From Paraburkholderia nodosa DSM 21604 (GTDB taxonomy: Bacteria > Pseudomonadota > Gammaproteobacteria > Burkholderiales > Burkholderiaceae), in the NCBI RefSeq assembly GCF_000519185.1, contig NZ_JAFA01000006.1, positions 292,454 to 356,453 of the forward strand: a stretch of DNA of 64,000 bases. The letters are read 5' to 3'. Both the position numbers and the translations under genes were made by a program. This document shows, piece after piece, positions 17,822 through 27,300 of the stretch (positions are counted from its first letter, which is position 1; every line of letters starts with the position of its first letter). The notes beneath the pieces were generated by a model, which was not told the DNA's origin, did not search any database, and worked only from the letters and a program-made list of their open reading frames with translations.

Positions 17822-19126
17822 ATGGGCACTCAACCTGGCATCAAGCCTGTCATCGTGGCCGCCGTGCTGGCCAATGCGATGGAGTGGTTCGACTTCACCA
17901 TCTTCGCCGCGATGACGCCGATCATCAGCAAGCTATTCTTTCCGGCCTCGCACGGCGCGGCGGGCGGCGATCTGAACGCGATCCTGCTGACCACGGCCCT
18001 GTTCGGTGCGGGTTTTTTCATGCGGCCCGTGGGCGGCGTGCTGCTCGGTCTCTACGGGGACACGTATGGCCGCAAGGCGGCCATGACGCTCGGCATGGGC
18101 ATCATGGCGCTGGCCGCCGCGATCATGACCTTCGCGCCGACGTATGCAACGGCCGGTCTCGCCGCGCCGCTCCTGATGCTCGCGGCCCGGCTGCTGCAAG
18201 GGTTTTCGATAGGCGGCGAATTCGGCACGTCGACCGCGTTCCTGATCGAACTGGCGCCGCCGAATCGCACCGGCTTCTACGGCTCGTGGCAGATGAGCGG
18301 ACAACTCATGTCGACGATGCTGGGCGCCGCGCTCGGTATGGTGGTCACGCAGGTGTTCACGCCCGGGCAACAACTCGCGGGCGCCTGGCGCATCCCGTTC
18401 GCGGTGGGCCTGCTCATCGCGCCGCTGACCATCTATCTGCGCCGCCACGCAAGTGAAACCTATGCGCGCATCCACGCAACGCCCCACGCCCGCGCGACGG
18501 AGGCGGCCGCGGCCAGGCGCGGACTGTCCGACTATCTGATCGGGATGGGCATGGTGGTGGCGAGCACCGTCACGTTCTACGTCACGTTCGGCTACACCGT
18601 CACCTATGCGAAGCAGGTGCTCAAGCTGCCCGTTTCGGAAAGCTTCATGGTGCAAATGATCGCGGCCATCGTCATGCTGATCGTCACGCCGATCGCGGGC
18701 GCGCTCTCCGACCGCTATGACCGCAAGACGCTGCTGGTCGGCTCGCTGGGGGCCTACCTGGTGGCGATCTATCCGCTCTATGCGTGGATCGTGGCAGCGC
18801 CGTCCGTCTCGCGGCTCCTCGTCGCGCAGATCGTGATCGGCGTGTTGAGCGCGACCTTCCTCGGCGTCTATTGCACGACGCTTGCCGAGATGTTCCCCAA
18901 GCGCACGCGCGCGACCTCGCTCGCGGTGGTCAATAACGTCGTCGTCCTGATCTTCGGCGGCTTTGCGCAGACGTTCGTGACCTGGCTCATCGTGCTCACG
19001 GGTTCACCGTTGGCGCCGGTGCTCTATGTGATGATCGGCGTCGCGCTCAGTCTCGTGGCCGTTGTGGCGCTGAAGCCGGGTCATTTCAGGCGGGGCAGCG
19101 CAAACGCCGCTCAAACCACCGGATGA
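17822..19126 (+). CDS. MFS transporter, metabolite:proton symporter (MHS/ProP-like)
   Basis: This 434-residue carrier has 12 predicted membrane helices. It shows the MHS hallmark start ANAMEWFDFTIFA and the loop 2-3 motif GLYGDTYGRKAAM. A second family loop, GALSDRYDRKTLL, precedes helix 8. Members import organic acids, betaines or related solutes with protons. It is the last gene of the LysR operon, 46 bases after the CMD pair, and probably imports the substrate or a precursor of the monooxygenase. Confidence 0.92.
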   Translation: MGTQPGIKPVIVAAVLANAMEWFDFTIFAAMTPIISKLFFPASHGAAGGDLNAILLTTALFGAGFFMRPVGGVLLGLYGDTYGRKAAMTLGMGIMALAAAIMTFAPTYATAGLAAPLLMLAARLLQGFSIGGEFGTSTAFLIELAPPNRTGFYGSWQMSGQLMSTMLGAALGMVVTQVFTPGQQLAGAWRIPFAVGLLIAPLTIYLRRHASETYARIHATPHARATEAAAARRGLSDYLIGMGMVVASTVTFYVTFGYTVTYAKQVLKLPVSESFMVQMIAAIVMLIVTPIAGALSDRYDRKTLLVGSLGAYLVAIYPLYAWIVAAPSVSRLLVAQIVIGVLSATFLGVYCTTLAEMFPKRTRATSLAVVNNVVVLIFGGFAQTFVTWLIVLTGSPLAPVLYVMIGVALSLVAVVALKPGHFRRGSANAAQTTG

Positions 19127-19206
19127 GGCAGCGGGCTTTTCCAGGTTGAAGGGGGGAAGTCGAGGAGGTGGCGACTGGCGCGTGCCGTGACGCGGCCCCC
19201 CTCGCG

Positions 19207-19674
19207 TCACCTTCCTGTCGCCAGGATTCCGTCGCCGTCCGACCCCGTCTGTGCGTTCGACGTGTTCGCTACACGCTCGATCTGCACTTGCATCGACCGT
19301 GCGTCGGTCAACCCCAGCGCCTTCGCCGCGGCATAAGAGAGATCGATGATCCGGCCTTTCACGTAGGGGCCGCGATCGTTGATGCGCACCACGACCGACT
19401 TTCCGGTTGCGACCGATCGGACGCGCACATAGCTGCCGAGCGGCAAGGTTCGATGGGCAGCAGTGAATGCGCCGGTATTGAAGCGCTCTCCGTTTGCGGT
19501 CTCACGCCCCTGGAACTTCTCCGCATACCAGGATGCCTCGCCGGATTGCACCACCTCGTGCCGCATATGACAGGATTCACCCCGGCACGCCGCTTGCCGG
19601 GACGCCATTTGCCCGCAAGCTGTGAATAACGCACAGATTGCGAAAACGCTCAAATAGCGCAGTGATGGCGTCAT
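19207..19674 (-). CDS. RlpA-like septal ring lytic transglycosylase lipoprotein
   Basis: This 155-residue protein has a lipobox (LFTAC, Cys about 20) and one double-psi beta-barrel domain with GEASWYAEKFQGRETANGE, AAHRTLPLGSYVRV and VRINDRGPY, where the last motif carries the catalytic-type Asp. RlpA proteins cleave naked glycan strands at the septum. This one lacks the C-terminal SPOR domain of E. coli RlpA, so it may not target the septum. The start is uncertain; an ATG at 19683 would add three residues. It converges on the LysR-operon MFS gene. Confidence 0.88.
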   Translation of the reverse strand: MTPSLRYLSVFAICALFTACGQMASRQAACRGESCHMRHEVVQSGEASWYAEKFQGRETANGERFNTGAFTAAHRTLPLGSYVRVRSVATGKSVVVRINDRGPYVKGRIIDLSYAAAKALGLTDARSMQVQIERVANTSNAQTGSDGDGILATGR

Positions 19675-19869
19675 GGACCACATGTCAGTCAGTGAGCGAT
19701 GGCTCAAGGTTCTCAAAGGTGCCGAGCATACCGCGTGCCCGGCCGATTTAAAATCCTGGCAACTTTTCAGGTTTCATGCAATGGGCTCGCAAGTCCGACC
19801 CTCTTTTCGTGGCAAGCCCCCGAAAAAGCCCCCCTCGCTACGGAGGAAGGGCCTCGCCAACGCAATGGC

Positions 19870-20175
19870 TTACTGGCCGAAGTAAACCGGCTTCATGCTG
19901 TCACCGGCGGCAGGCGCACCCGACGCCGACGCACCGCCCGCCATCCCGCCGTAACTGCTCGCGCCGTTCTGCGCGGCCACGCGTGCTTCGGCAGCCTGGA
20001 TATCGGCTGGATAGTTGGTGTTGTCGCCGTCACCTGGGCGGTAGCCCGCCTGTTCGAGCTGGATAAGCTCGGCGCGGACCTGTTCAGGCGTCACGGCGCT
20101 GTTCGATTGTGCGAACGAGACAGCCGGAGCAGCCAGGATGGTAAGGATAACGAAGGTTTGACCAAAGAATTTCAT
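19870..20175 (-). CDS. DUF4148-family periplasmic protein
   Basis: This 101-residue protein has a Sec signal (MKFFGQTFVILTILAAPAVSFA) and the DUF4148 core SAVTPEQVRAELIQLEQAGYRPGDGDNTNYP, then a Gly/Ala-rich tail. The family is common and often multicopy in Burkholderiales, with unknown function. AGAGGAACC lies upstream of the ATG. Confidence 0.88.
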   Translation of the reverse strand: MKFFGQTFVILTILAAPAVSFAQSNSAVTPEQVRAELIQLEQAGYRPGDGDNTNYPADIQAAEARVAAQNGASSYGGMAGGASASGAPAAGDSMKPVYFGQ

Positions 20176-20279
20176 GATGAGGTTCCTCTAACGATTACCA
20201 CGTAGGGTGCGACAAGCTTGAACTGATGCGCAGGTTCAATACACTCTCGCAAATTTTCCCGCGCCCCCGCTGGCCTCCA

Positions 20280-20528
20280 TTACTTGACGGAGGCCTGATT
20301 CCCCGTTCGTTGTGTCCGCCACGTTTTTGTTTGCACTGCCCAGCGGCCTGTGTCGAATCCACCCGAAGCGCAGGCTGCACCGTGGGTCCGTTGCCACCAT
20401 GCATGGTGATCGAAATTGCGCAGAAAATCGGCGCGGCGACGCTCACGGAGGTAGTGCGCCGTCACGCCAGCCACCGCGATCGCGAGTACGATCGTGCCGG
20501 CAGCCATACCCAGCCAGGTTGGGTCCAC
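20280..20528 (-). CDS. Small single-pass membrane protein of unknown function
   Basis: This 82-residue frame starts at a GTG with a very strong GGGGAGG site five bases upstream. It has one N-terminal membrane helix (about 8-24, MAAGTIVLAIAVAGVTAHY) followed by a basic stretch (LRERRRADFLRNF), so the C-terminal part should face the cytoplasm. Two His, two Trp and one Cys follow (DHHAWW, GAAC). No family is recognised. It lies 55 bases downstream of a double-glycine leader peptide gene on the same strand and could be its immunity or accessory protein; that is inference. Confidence 0.6.
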   Translation of the reverse strand: MDPTWLGMAAGTIVLAIAVAGVTAHYLRERRRADFLRNFDHHAWWQRTHGAACASGGFDTGRWAVQTKTWRTQRTGNQASVK

Positions 20529-20583
20529 GTCAGCCTCCCCGGTTACAGCGCAGCGCTTGCACGCCTCATGTGTCGTTGGACGC

Positions 20584-20784
20584 TCAGCCGTGGTAGTAGC
20601 CGTCGCCGACGGAGTTTTCCAGCACGCCGTCGACATATACGCCAACCGGGTCGCCATCGGCGGACGTGAGCAGCGAGCCGGGGTGCTGGCCGATGATTTT
20701 GATCCGGCCGCCCTGGAACCTGGCCATCTCCCGGTGATCGAGTTCTACCGACTCTTGAAGGTCGCGGATGGTGAGCGTGGTCAT
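20584..20784 (-). CDS. Peptide with double-glycine leader (candidate bacteriocin or RiPP precursor)
   Basis: This 66-residue peptide has an AGGAGA site seven bases before its ATG. Residues 1-26 look like a class II bacteriocin-type leader. Counting back from the cut site after Gly25-Gly26, it has Leu at -12, Glu at -8, Met at -7, Phe at -4 and Gly at -2/-1, the canonical C39-peptidase recognition pattern. The 40-residue core (27-66) is Gly/Asp/Val-rich, has no cysteine and ends DGYYHG. No ABC/C39 exporter is visible in the window, so processing would rely on one elsewhere. A small membrane protein follows and a TPR-glycosyltransferase-like gene precedes it on the same strand. Confidence 0.68.
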   Translation of the reverse strand: MTTLTIRDLQESVELDHREMARFQGGRIKIIGQHPGSLLTSADGDPVGVYVDGVLENSVGDGYYHG

Positions 20785-21003
20785 GATGGGTCTCCTGGAG
20801 CAGGACGATTGCAGGAATAGTCAAGCGGCAAGCCGCCTGCAGGACGTCATGCAGATGTCATGCCAACCGGGAGCGCTCCGCGCAGCGCCCTTCCCGACGT
20901 GCATCGCGATGATGCGAGTCTGGGCGCGCCCATCACCTGGCCAGGCGATGTTGGGCAATCGCCAACAGGCCGGCCGCGTCGCGCGGCAGTCGGCCAGGTA
21001 CGG

Positions 21004-22602
21004 TCATTCGTGAGCGGCCTGGCGCGCGGCGATCCGCGCATCGAGCGCCGTGCGCAATGCGCTCACCACGTCGGCCCACTCGCCGCGGCGCGTTTGGCGG
21101 AACAGACGCGCATCCGCGTACCACGGGCTGTCGTCGCGATTCAGTTGCCAGCGCCAGTCCGGTGTGAACGGCAGTGCAATCCACACGGGCTTGCCGAGCG
21201 CGCCCGCCAGATGCGCGACCGCCGTATCGACGGCGATTACCAGATCGAGTTGCGCGACGAGCGACGCCGTCGCCGAAAACGTCGTCAGGCGCGCGCCGGC
21301 GTCGATCAGCCGGCCACGCTGCACGAGTTCGTCCATGCACGCGCGGTCGCGCTCGCGCAGCTCTTTTTGCAGCGACACGAAGCGCACATCGGCGTCGAAA
21401 AGCGGCTGGAGGTCCGCAAGCGGTATCGAGCGATTGCGATCGTTTACGTGCGTCGTGCTGCCCGACCAGACCAGGCCGACGCGCAGCCGTCGATCGTCAT
21501 TCGTTTCGGCGCCGGTCACGTCGGACCACGACGCGCGCGCCGCGGCGTCGGCGTCGGCGCTGAGATACGCGCCCGAAGTCGCGAAATCCGCTTCGCGCAG
21601 CACGAGTGCGTGCGGCAGGCTCAACATCGGCACGTGGTAGTCGAATCCGGGCAGCGCCGACGAGTCGCCGACTACGCTCGCCGCGCCCGCTACGTTCTGC
21701 AGCAACGGCAGCAGCGCGTCCTGCACGCGCACGATCACGTTCGCGCCTTTCGCGTGCAGGCGGTCGACGAAGCGCACGAACTGCAAGGTGTCGCCGAGAC
21801 CTTGTTCTGCGTGCACGAGCACGGTCTTGCCCGCAAGCGGCTGGCCCTTCCATTGCGTCGCGTCGGGGAAATCGTGCGTCATCGTGCCGTCGCGCCAGCG
21901 CCATTCGTATTCGCGCCAGCCGTGCTCGAATTCACCGAGCAGCAGATTGGTCTGCGCGCGATTCGTGCGCGCACCGGCGTCGTTCGTGTCGATCGACAAT
22001 GCCTTCTTGAACTGGCGCAGCGCGTCGTCGAAGCGATGCAGATCGCGCAACGCGACGCCCAGGTTCACGTACGCGGCGACGAAATTCGGCTTGAGTTCGA
22101 TCGCCCGCCGATACGCGTCGAGTTCCTCGTCGTAGCGGCCCAGCTCGCCGAGCAGCGTGCCGCGGTTGTAGTGCACTTCCGCGGCGTGCGGATAGCGACG
22201 CGCGAGGCGCGCGAGATACGCGAGCGCGGCCTCGGTCTCCTCCAGCTGGATAAGCGACATGGCCGCGCCGTGCAGCGCTCCGGCCTGATCGGGCGCGAGC
22301 GCCAGCAGGCGTTCGTAGAGCGCGACGGCTTGGGTGTGACGCTGCGCGAGCTGGCAAATGCGCGCGGCCTGCTGCAACTGCTCCGGAAGCGTTGCGGCCG
22401 GCTGTGCTGCGCGCCAGGCGAACTCGGCGGCGCCCGCGTAATCCTCGCGCGCGGCGTAGACGAAGGACATCGCTTCCAGTGCGCCCGCGTGATCGGGATG
22501 CGCTTGCAGGATCGATTGCAGGTCGTGCTCCGCGGCGTCGATGCGGCCGGCGGTGAAATGCTGCTTCGCCTGGGCGAGCAGCGCGACGATGGTGTCAGTC
22601 AT
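21004..22602 (-). CDS. TPR-repeat protein with C-terminal glycosyltransferase-9-like domain
   Basis: This 532-residue protein has about seven TPR units (1-250, such as AAEVHYNRGTLLGELGRYDEEL) followed by a GT-B-like domain (about 270-520). Its C-terminal motif LVIAVDTAVAHLAGALGKPVWIALP is typical of glycosyltransferase-9/heptosyltransferase-like proteins. The TPR-plus-GT layout resembles SPINDLY/OGT-like or flagellin-modifying proteins. No signal peptide is present. The start at 22602 gives MTDTIVALLAQAKQH; the ribosome site is weak. The acceptor is unknown. Confidence 0.82.
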   Translation of the reverse strand: MTDTIVALLAQAKQHFTAGRIDAAEHDLQSILQAHPDHAGALEAMSFVYAAREDYAGAAEFAWRAAQPAATLPEQLQQAARICQLAQRHTQAVALYERLLALAPDQAGALHGAAMSLIQLEETEAALAYLARLARRYPHAAEVHYNRGTLLGELGRYDEELDAYRRAIELKPNFVAAYVNLGVALRDLHRFDDALRQFKKALSIDTNDAGARTNRAQTNLLLGEFEHGWREYEWRWRDGTMTHDFPDATQWKGQPLAGKTVLVHAEQGLGDTLQFVRFVDRLHAKGANVIVRVQDALLPLLQNVAGAASVVGDSSALPGFDYHVPMLSLPHALVLREADFATSGAYLSADADAAARASWSDVTGAETNDDRRLRVGLVWSGSTTHVNDRNRSIPLADLQPLFDADVRFVSLQKELRERDRACMDELVQRGRLIDAGARLTTFSATASLVAQLDLVIAVDTAVAHLAGALGKPVWIALPFTPDWRWQLNRDDSPWYADARLFRQTRRGEWADVVSALRTALDARIAARQAAHE

Positions 22603-23051
22603 GGGTACGCGGGGCGCTCGCGCCCGAATGCATGGATGAGGGCTCAAGGCGGCATTTTACCTCAGCCGCGCCTGCTCAGTTTCGTCGCACCCCGTCGCCG
22701 GGAATCTTGCCAGGGAACCGCGCAGTCGATTTGAAACGTGGAACAACGTGTATTTCTTCGCGTTATTCATTCACGGTAATAATCAGGAATATGGATCGCA
22801 AAATGTTTCCCGAAATTACGATCAAAATACGGTAAATGGCGCGTTTCCAGTAGCGCATCGGCGTGAGGAAAGTCCCTTGTTTTACTGGATATTTCGATCG
22901 TTCAAGCTGCGGATGTAATAGTCTGGAACAGGTAAGGAAATGTTAGCCAATAATCGTGGCAGGCATGCCACAATTTCTGAAAATCATTCTGGATATCGCG
23001 TTATGCTCCGCTCGCTCGCATTCGAGCGATAAACAAAGCAATGGAGTCACG
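22603..23051. promoter_or_regulatory. 449-base porin upstream region, AT-rich
   Basis: No gene is seen. The part at about 22735-22960 is clearly more AT-rich than its surroundings, as is common before highly expressed porins. It probably carries the porin promoter and regulatory sites, but I could not fix a single convincing -35/-10 pair. Confidence 0.5.
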
Positions 23052-24191
23052 ATGAAAAAGAACACCCTATCCGCTCTCGCAGTCGCCGCAGCTTCTTTCG
23101 CCAGCGCCGCACACGCGCAAAGCTCGGTTACGCTTTACGGCTTGATTGACGCGGGCGTCCTGTACACGAGCAACCAGTCGGGCAGCTCGAACGTGCAACA
23201 GTCGAGCGGCGCACTCAACGGCAACCGTTGGGGCCTGCGCGGTAGCGAAGACCTCGGCGGCGGCCTCAAGACGATCTTCGTGCTCGAGAACGGCTTCAGC
23301 ATCTCGACCGGCGCGGCGAAGCAAGGCAGCCGCATGTTTGGCCGCCAGGCGTTTATCGGTCTTTCGAGCGACCAGGCCGGCGCGGTCACGCTGGGTCGCC
23401 AGTACGACAGCGTGGTCGACAACCTGGGCGGACTGTCGCTGAACGGCACGCAGTACGGCGGCACGCTCGCCGCGCACCCGTACGACAACGACAACCTCAA
23501 CAACTCGTTCCGCGTGAGCAATTCGCTCAAGTACCAGAGCGTGAACTACGGCGGCCTCAAGTTCAATGCACTGTACGGCTTCTCGAACGCCGCCGGAGGC
23601 TTCGCGAACAACCGCGCATACAGCGTCGGCGCCACGTACTCGTTCGGCGGCCTCAAGGCAGGTGCGGGCTATCTTCAGCTGAACAACTCGGGTTCGACCA
23701 TCAACAGCAGCGGCGCGGTCAGCGACGACGCCACCTTCTCCGCTTCGCGTCAGCGCACCTACGGCGCCGGCCTGAACTACGCCTTCGGCGCAGCCAACGT
23801 GGGCTTCGTGTTCACGCAGACGCAGCTGAGCAATCTCACGGCCATCAACTCGTCGAACTCGGGCTCGAGCTCGACGACGTCGCTCGGCGGCAACAGCGCG
23901 CGCTTCAGCAACTATGAACTCAATGGCCGCTATGCGTTCACGCCGGCGTTCACCGTGTCGGGCGCTTATACGTACACGGACGCGAGCCTGGAAGGCGTGA
24001 ATCCGAAGTTCCATCAGTTCACGCTGCAGGGCGACTACGCGCTTTCGAAGCGTACCGACCTGTACGCCGAAGCCGCGTATCAGCGTGTCGTGGATGGCGA
24101 GGGCAAGATTCACGCGGACATCATGGGTGTTTCCGCGTCGGATTCGAACTCGCAAGCCGTAGCGACCGTGGGCATTCGCCATCGCTTCTAA
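23052..24191 (+). CDS. Outer-membrane trimeric porin (Gram-negative porin family)
   Basis: This 379-residue protein has a signal peptide ending AHAQ, then SSVTLYGLIDAGVLYTSN, the hallmark start of Burkholderiales general porins. It includes the PNRWGLRGSEDLGGGLK-like strand (GNRWGLRGSEDLGGGLK) and ends in phenylalanine (VGIRHRF), the Omp assembly signal. It forms a diffusion pore. The ATG at 23052 has GGAG about seven bases upstream. A strong hairpin follows the gene. Confidence 0.95.
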   Translation: MKKNTLSALAVAAASFASAAHAQSSVTLYGLIDAGVLYTSNQSGSSNVQQSSGALNGNRWGLRGSEDLGGGLKTIFVLENGFSISTGAAKQGSRMFGRQAFIGLSSDQAGAVTLGRQYDSVVDNLGGLSLNGTQYGGTLAAHPYDNDNLNNSFRVSNSLKYQSVNYGGLKFNALYGFSNAAGGFANNRAYSVGATYSFGGLKAGAGYLQLNNSGSTINSSGAVSDDATFSASRQRTYGAGLNYAFGAANVGFVFTQTQLSNLTAINSSNSGSSSTTSLGGNSARFSNYELNGRYAFTPAFTVSGAYTYTDASLEGVNPKFHQFTLQGDYALSKRTDLYAEAAYQRVVDGEGKIHADIMGVSASDSNSQAVATVGIRHRF

Positions 24192-24238
24192 CGCGACGAT
24201 CGCTCGCAACGTGAGCGCCGCGCAAGCGGCGGACTAAG

Positions 24239-24276
24239 CATGGGCGGGCAGACGTTTCGGCGCCTGCCCGCCCATG
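24239..24276 (+). terminator. Hairpin terminator after the first porin
   Basis: CATGGGCGGGCAG (24239-24251) pairs perfectly with CTGCCCGCCCATG (24264-24276), a 13-base stem, followed by a short T-containing stretch (TGCTTT). A smaller hairpin (24216-24231, CGCCGC/GCGGCG) precedes it. It separates the porin from the convergent cyclase gene. Confidence 0.75.
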
Positions 24277-24317
24277 TGCTTTCCCGATACGCCACGCTGA
24301 CGCGCAAACACAGGCGA

Positions 24318-27300
24318 TTATCGATTCAGGTTCGTCGCGAGCGCGTCAAGCAATTCCCTGGCTTCTTGCAAGTCTGCCGTTCCGAAACCTTCCGTGAACG
24401 AGTCATACACAGGAGCGAGTATCTGCCGGGCTGCATGCATGCTTCCTTCTTCCTTGAGAAGCGCAGCCAGGCTCAACGCCGCACGAAGTTCGAGCGATCT
24501 GGCACCCCGGCCGCGAGCCGTTGCCATGGCTTCGTTGAAACTCGCCTGCGCTGCATCGCGCTGCGCGGCTGCGCCGGTGGCAAGACCCGCTGAAAGCAGC
24601 GACAACTCGCCTTTCAGGCGGTACAGCTCGGGCTCGTGATACCGTTCGTCCGACGTTTCGCAAGCCGAGAGTGCCTCGGACAGCGCATGTTGCCCGGCGT
24701 CGCGCAAACCCGCCCTTGCATAGGTTTCAGACAACAACGCCAGAAAGTACGAGCGGCCAAGGCGAGCGCCTGTCGCTTCATAGTCGGTGAGGCCCCGGCG
24801 CACTTGCGCAATCCCCTCTTCTTTTTTCCCTGCCTCCGATAGCGCCCAGCCGTGGAGCATGGTCGCCCACGCGAGAATCATCGGAAAGCCTTGCTCCGTC
24901 GCAAGGGCGATGGCAGCCTCGGCGCAGGCATCAGTTTGCGTGGCCTCGCGACGTAATTGATGAAGCTCGGCCTTGAAAATGAGCGTTTGTCCGAGACTGA
25001 CCAGATCGTGTAACGAGCGGGCGCGAGTGAGCGCTTGTTCTGCATGCCTTAACGCCCCGTCCGGGTAGCCCATATGCCAAAGAACGAGGCCCAGGCTGCC
25101 TTCGCCCACGCTTCGCGGATCCCGCCCGTGCGCAAAGATTTCCTCATCGAGGTGCCCGGTGTCCTGCAGCATAGAAGACTTCGCCAAGCCGGCCAGGTAG
25201 GCATGTGCGGATGGAAGCTCACCGAGCCTGAACAAGCTCATGCCGAGCAGATAGTGCGCTTCCATGACTTGCGTGGGATTCTCAGCGCGCTCTGCCAGTT
25301 CGAGCAGCCGCTCGGCGATTTCTTTGGCCGTTTTATATTCGGCGCTCAACTGATAAAACATCCGCAGCCCGGTTTGAGCGCGGAACAGATGCGGTGTTTG
25401 CCCAGCCAGCCTGCACAGCTCCAGCGCGCGCGAATACGTCGCCTCCACGTCGCGCGAGGCCCATCCTCTCGCGGCCATCAAGGCTGGCCCAATGGCGAGC
25501 CGCAATGCGAGCTCCCGATCGGCGCGTTCGGGCGTTTCAGGCAGCCCTGAGAGCAGATCGAGCGCCATGCCGAGCTGGCGAAGCGCCTCGGAGTTTGCCG
25601 AGCGCTGCCACGCCTGTTGACCGGCGCGATGCAAATACTCGACCGCTTTCGGTACGTTGCCGCTGAGGCTGTAGTGATGCGCGAGTTCGTTCCAGTAGTC
25701 CTTGATGCGTCCATCGAAAAGCGCCTCTATTGCCTGACCGATGCGTTCGTGCAGCAGCCGGCGACGCTCGGCAAGCATCGAGTTGCCCGCCACTTCCTGC
25801 GTCAGCGCATGTTTGAAGCCATATTCCACAGCCGGAAAAGCGGGCTGCTCGTAAATGAACTCCCCCGCTTCCAGACGTGACAAGCTCGCGTGCAGTTCGT
25901 CGTCGGGCAGGTCGACGACACACTGGACAAGATTTTCCGGGAACGTCTTCCCAATCACGGCGAGCGTCTGCAATAAATCTTTGTCTACGGCGAGCAGCCG
26001 ATCGATACGCGACGCGAGCACGCCCTGCACCGTGGTCGGAATATGTAGCGCAGCCGGCGCCACTTCCATGCGGTAGTGGCCAGGCGCCCCCACGAGCACG
26101 CGTTCCTCGGCCAATGTCTGCACCACTTCTTCAATAAAAAACGGATTGCCTTCCGTCTTGTCGAGCACATGCTGCTTGACGCCAACGAGCGTCCGGTCGT
26201 CGCCGACGAGCGCGCTTATGAGCCCCTGCGCATCGGCACGATCCAGCGGCTCCAGCACCCGTTGCGCATACCCGGCGCGATCGCCCCAGTCATGCTGATA
26301 CTCCGGGCGATAGTTCAGCAGCAACAGAAGGTGCGCACTCGATACGCGCTCAACGAGGTAAGCAAGGAAGGCTTGCGTCTCGCTGTCGAGCCACTGCAAA
26401 TCCTCGAACACCAGGACCACGGGTTCGTTCGCGCTTTCGCGCACGAAGAGCTGCGTGATCGCCTCGAACGTTCGGTCGCGCCGGATTTGCGAATCCATTT
26501 GCGCGAGAGCCGGACCGGGATCGCCGATCGCAAGCAGATGAAGCAAATACGGCACACCGTCCTCGAGATTGCGGTCGAGGGAAAGCACCCGGCCCGTCAC
26601 CTTTTCACGGCATCGCCGTTCGTCGTCTTCCGATGTGATCTGAAAGTAGTTCTTCAGCAATTCGACGAGTGGCAAATACGCGAACGACTTGCCGTGCGAG
26701 ACCGAGAATGTCTCCACCACGAGGCACCCTTTTAACGCCGAGCGTTTGAACTCGTGAAAAAGCCTCGATTTCCCCACGCCCGCATCGCCGACTACGCCGA
26801 CGATGCTGCATTGCCCGGTTCGCGTCGCATCGAGCGCCCTGCGCAGCGATTCGAGTTCAGGCTCGCGTCCGACGAACCGGGCCAACCCGCGCCGCTCGGC
26901 CACTTGAAGACGTGTGCGTAGCACGCCCGGCCCCTGCACCTCGTAGACGGCAAGCGGTTCGACCACGCCTTTGACCTGTGTCTGCCCCAAGGCCTTGAAC
27001 TCGAAATACCCCTCGGTCAGCCTGTAGGTGGACTGGCTCACCAGTATCGATGCCGGGGTAGCAATGGCCTCCATGCGCGAGGCGATGTGGATCGTGTTGC
27101 CGACCGGGTCATAGTCCGCTTGCAAGTCGTTCTTGTGGATGGAGCGCATGAGAACCTCTCCGGTGTGGACACCCACCCGGATCTGCAAGGGAATGCCGCG
27201 CTCGAGGCGAATGCGGTCGCTATGACGACGCATCGCCTGCTGCATTCTGAGCGCCGCGTAGAGCGAGCGCTGCGGATGATCCTCGTGCGCGATCGGCGCG

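Noticed and set aside
20860..22734. A 624-codon frame opposite the TPR-glycosyltransferase gene
   Set aside because: Its composition (Arg/Ala/Val/His-rich, low complexity) and lack of domains mark it as an antisense shadow.
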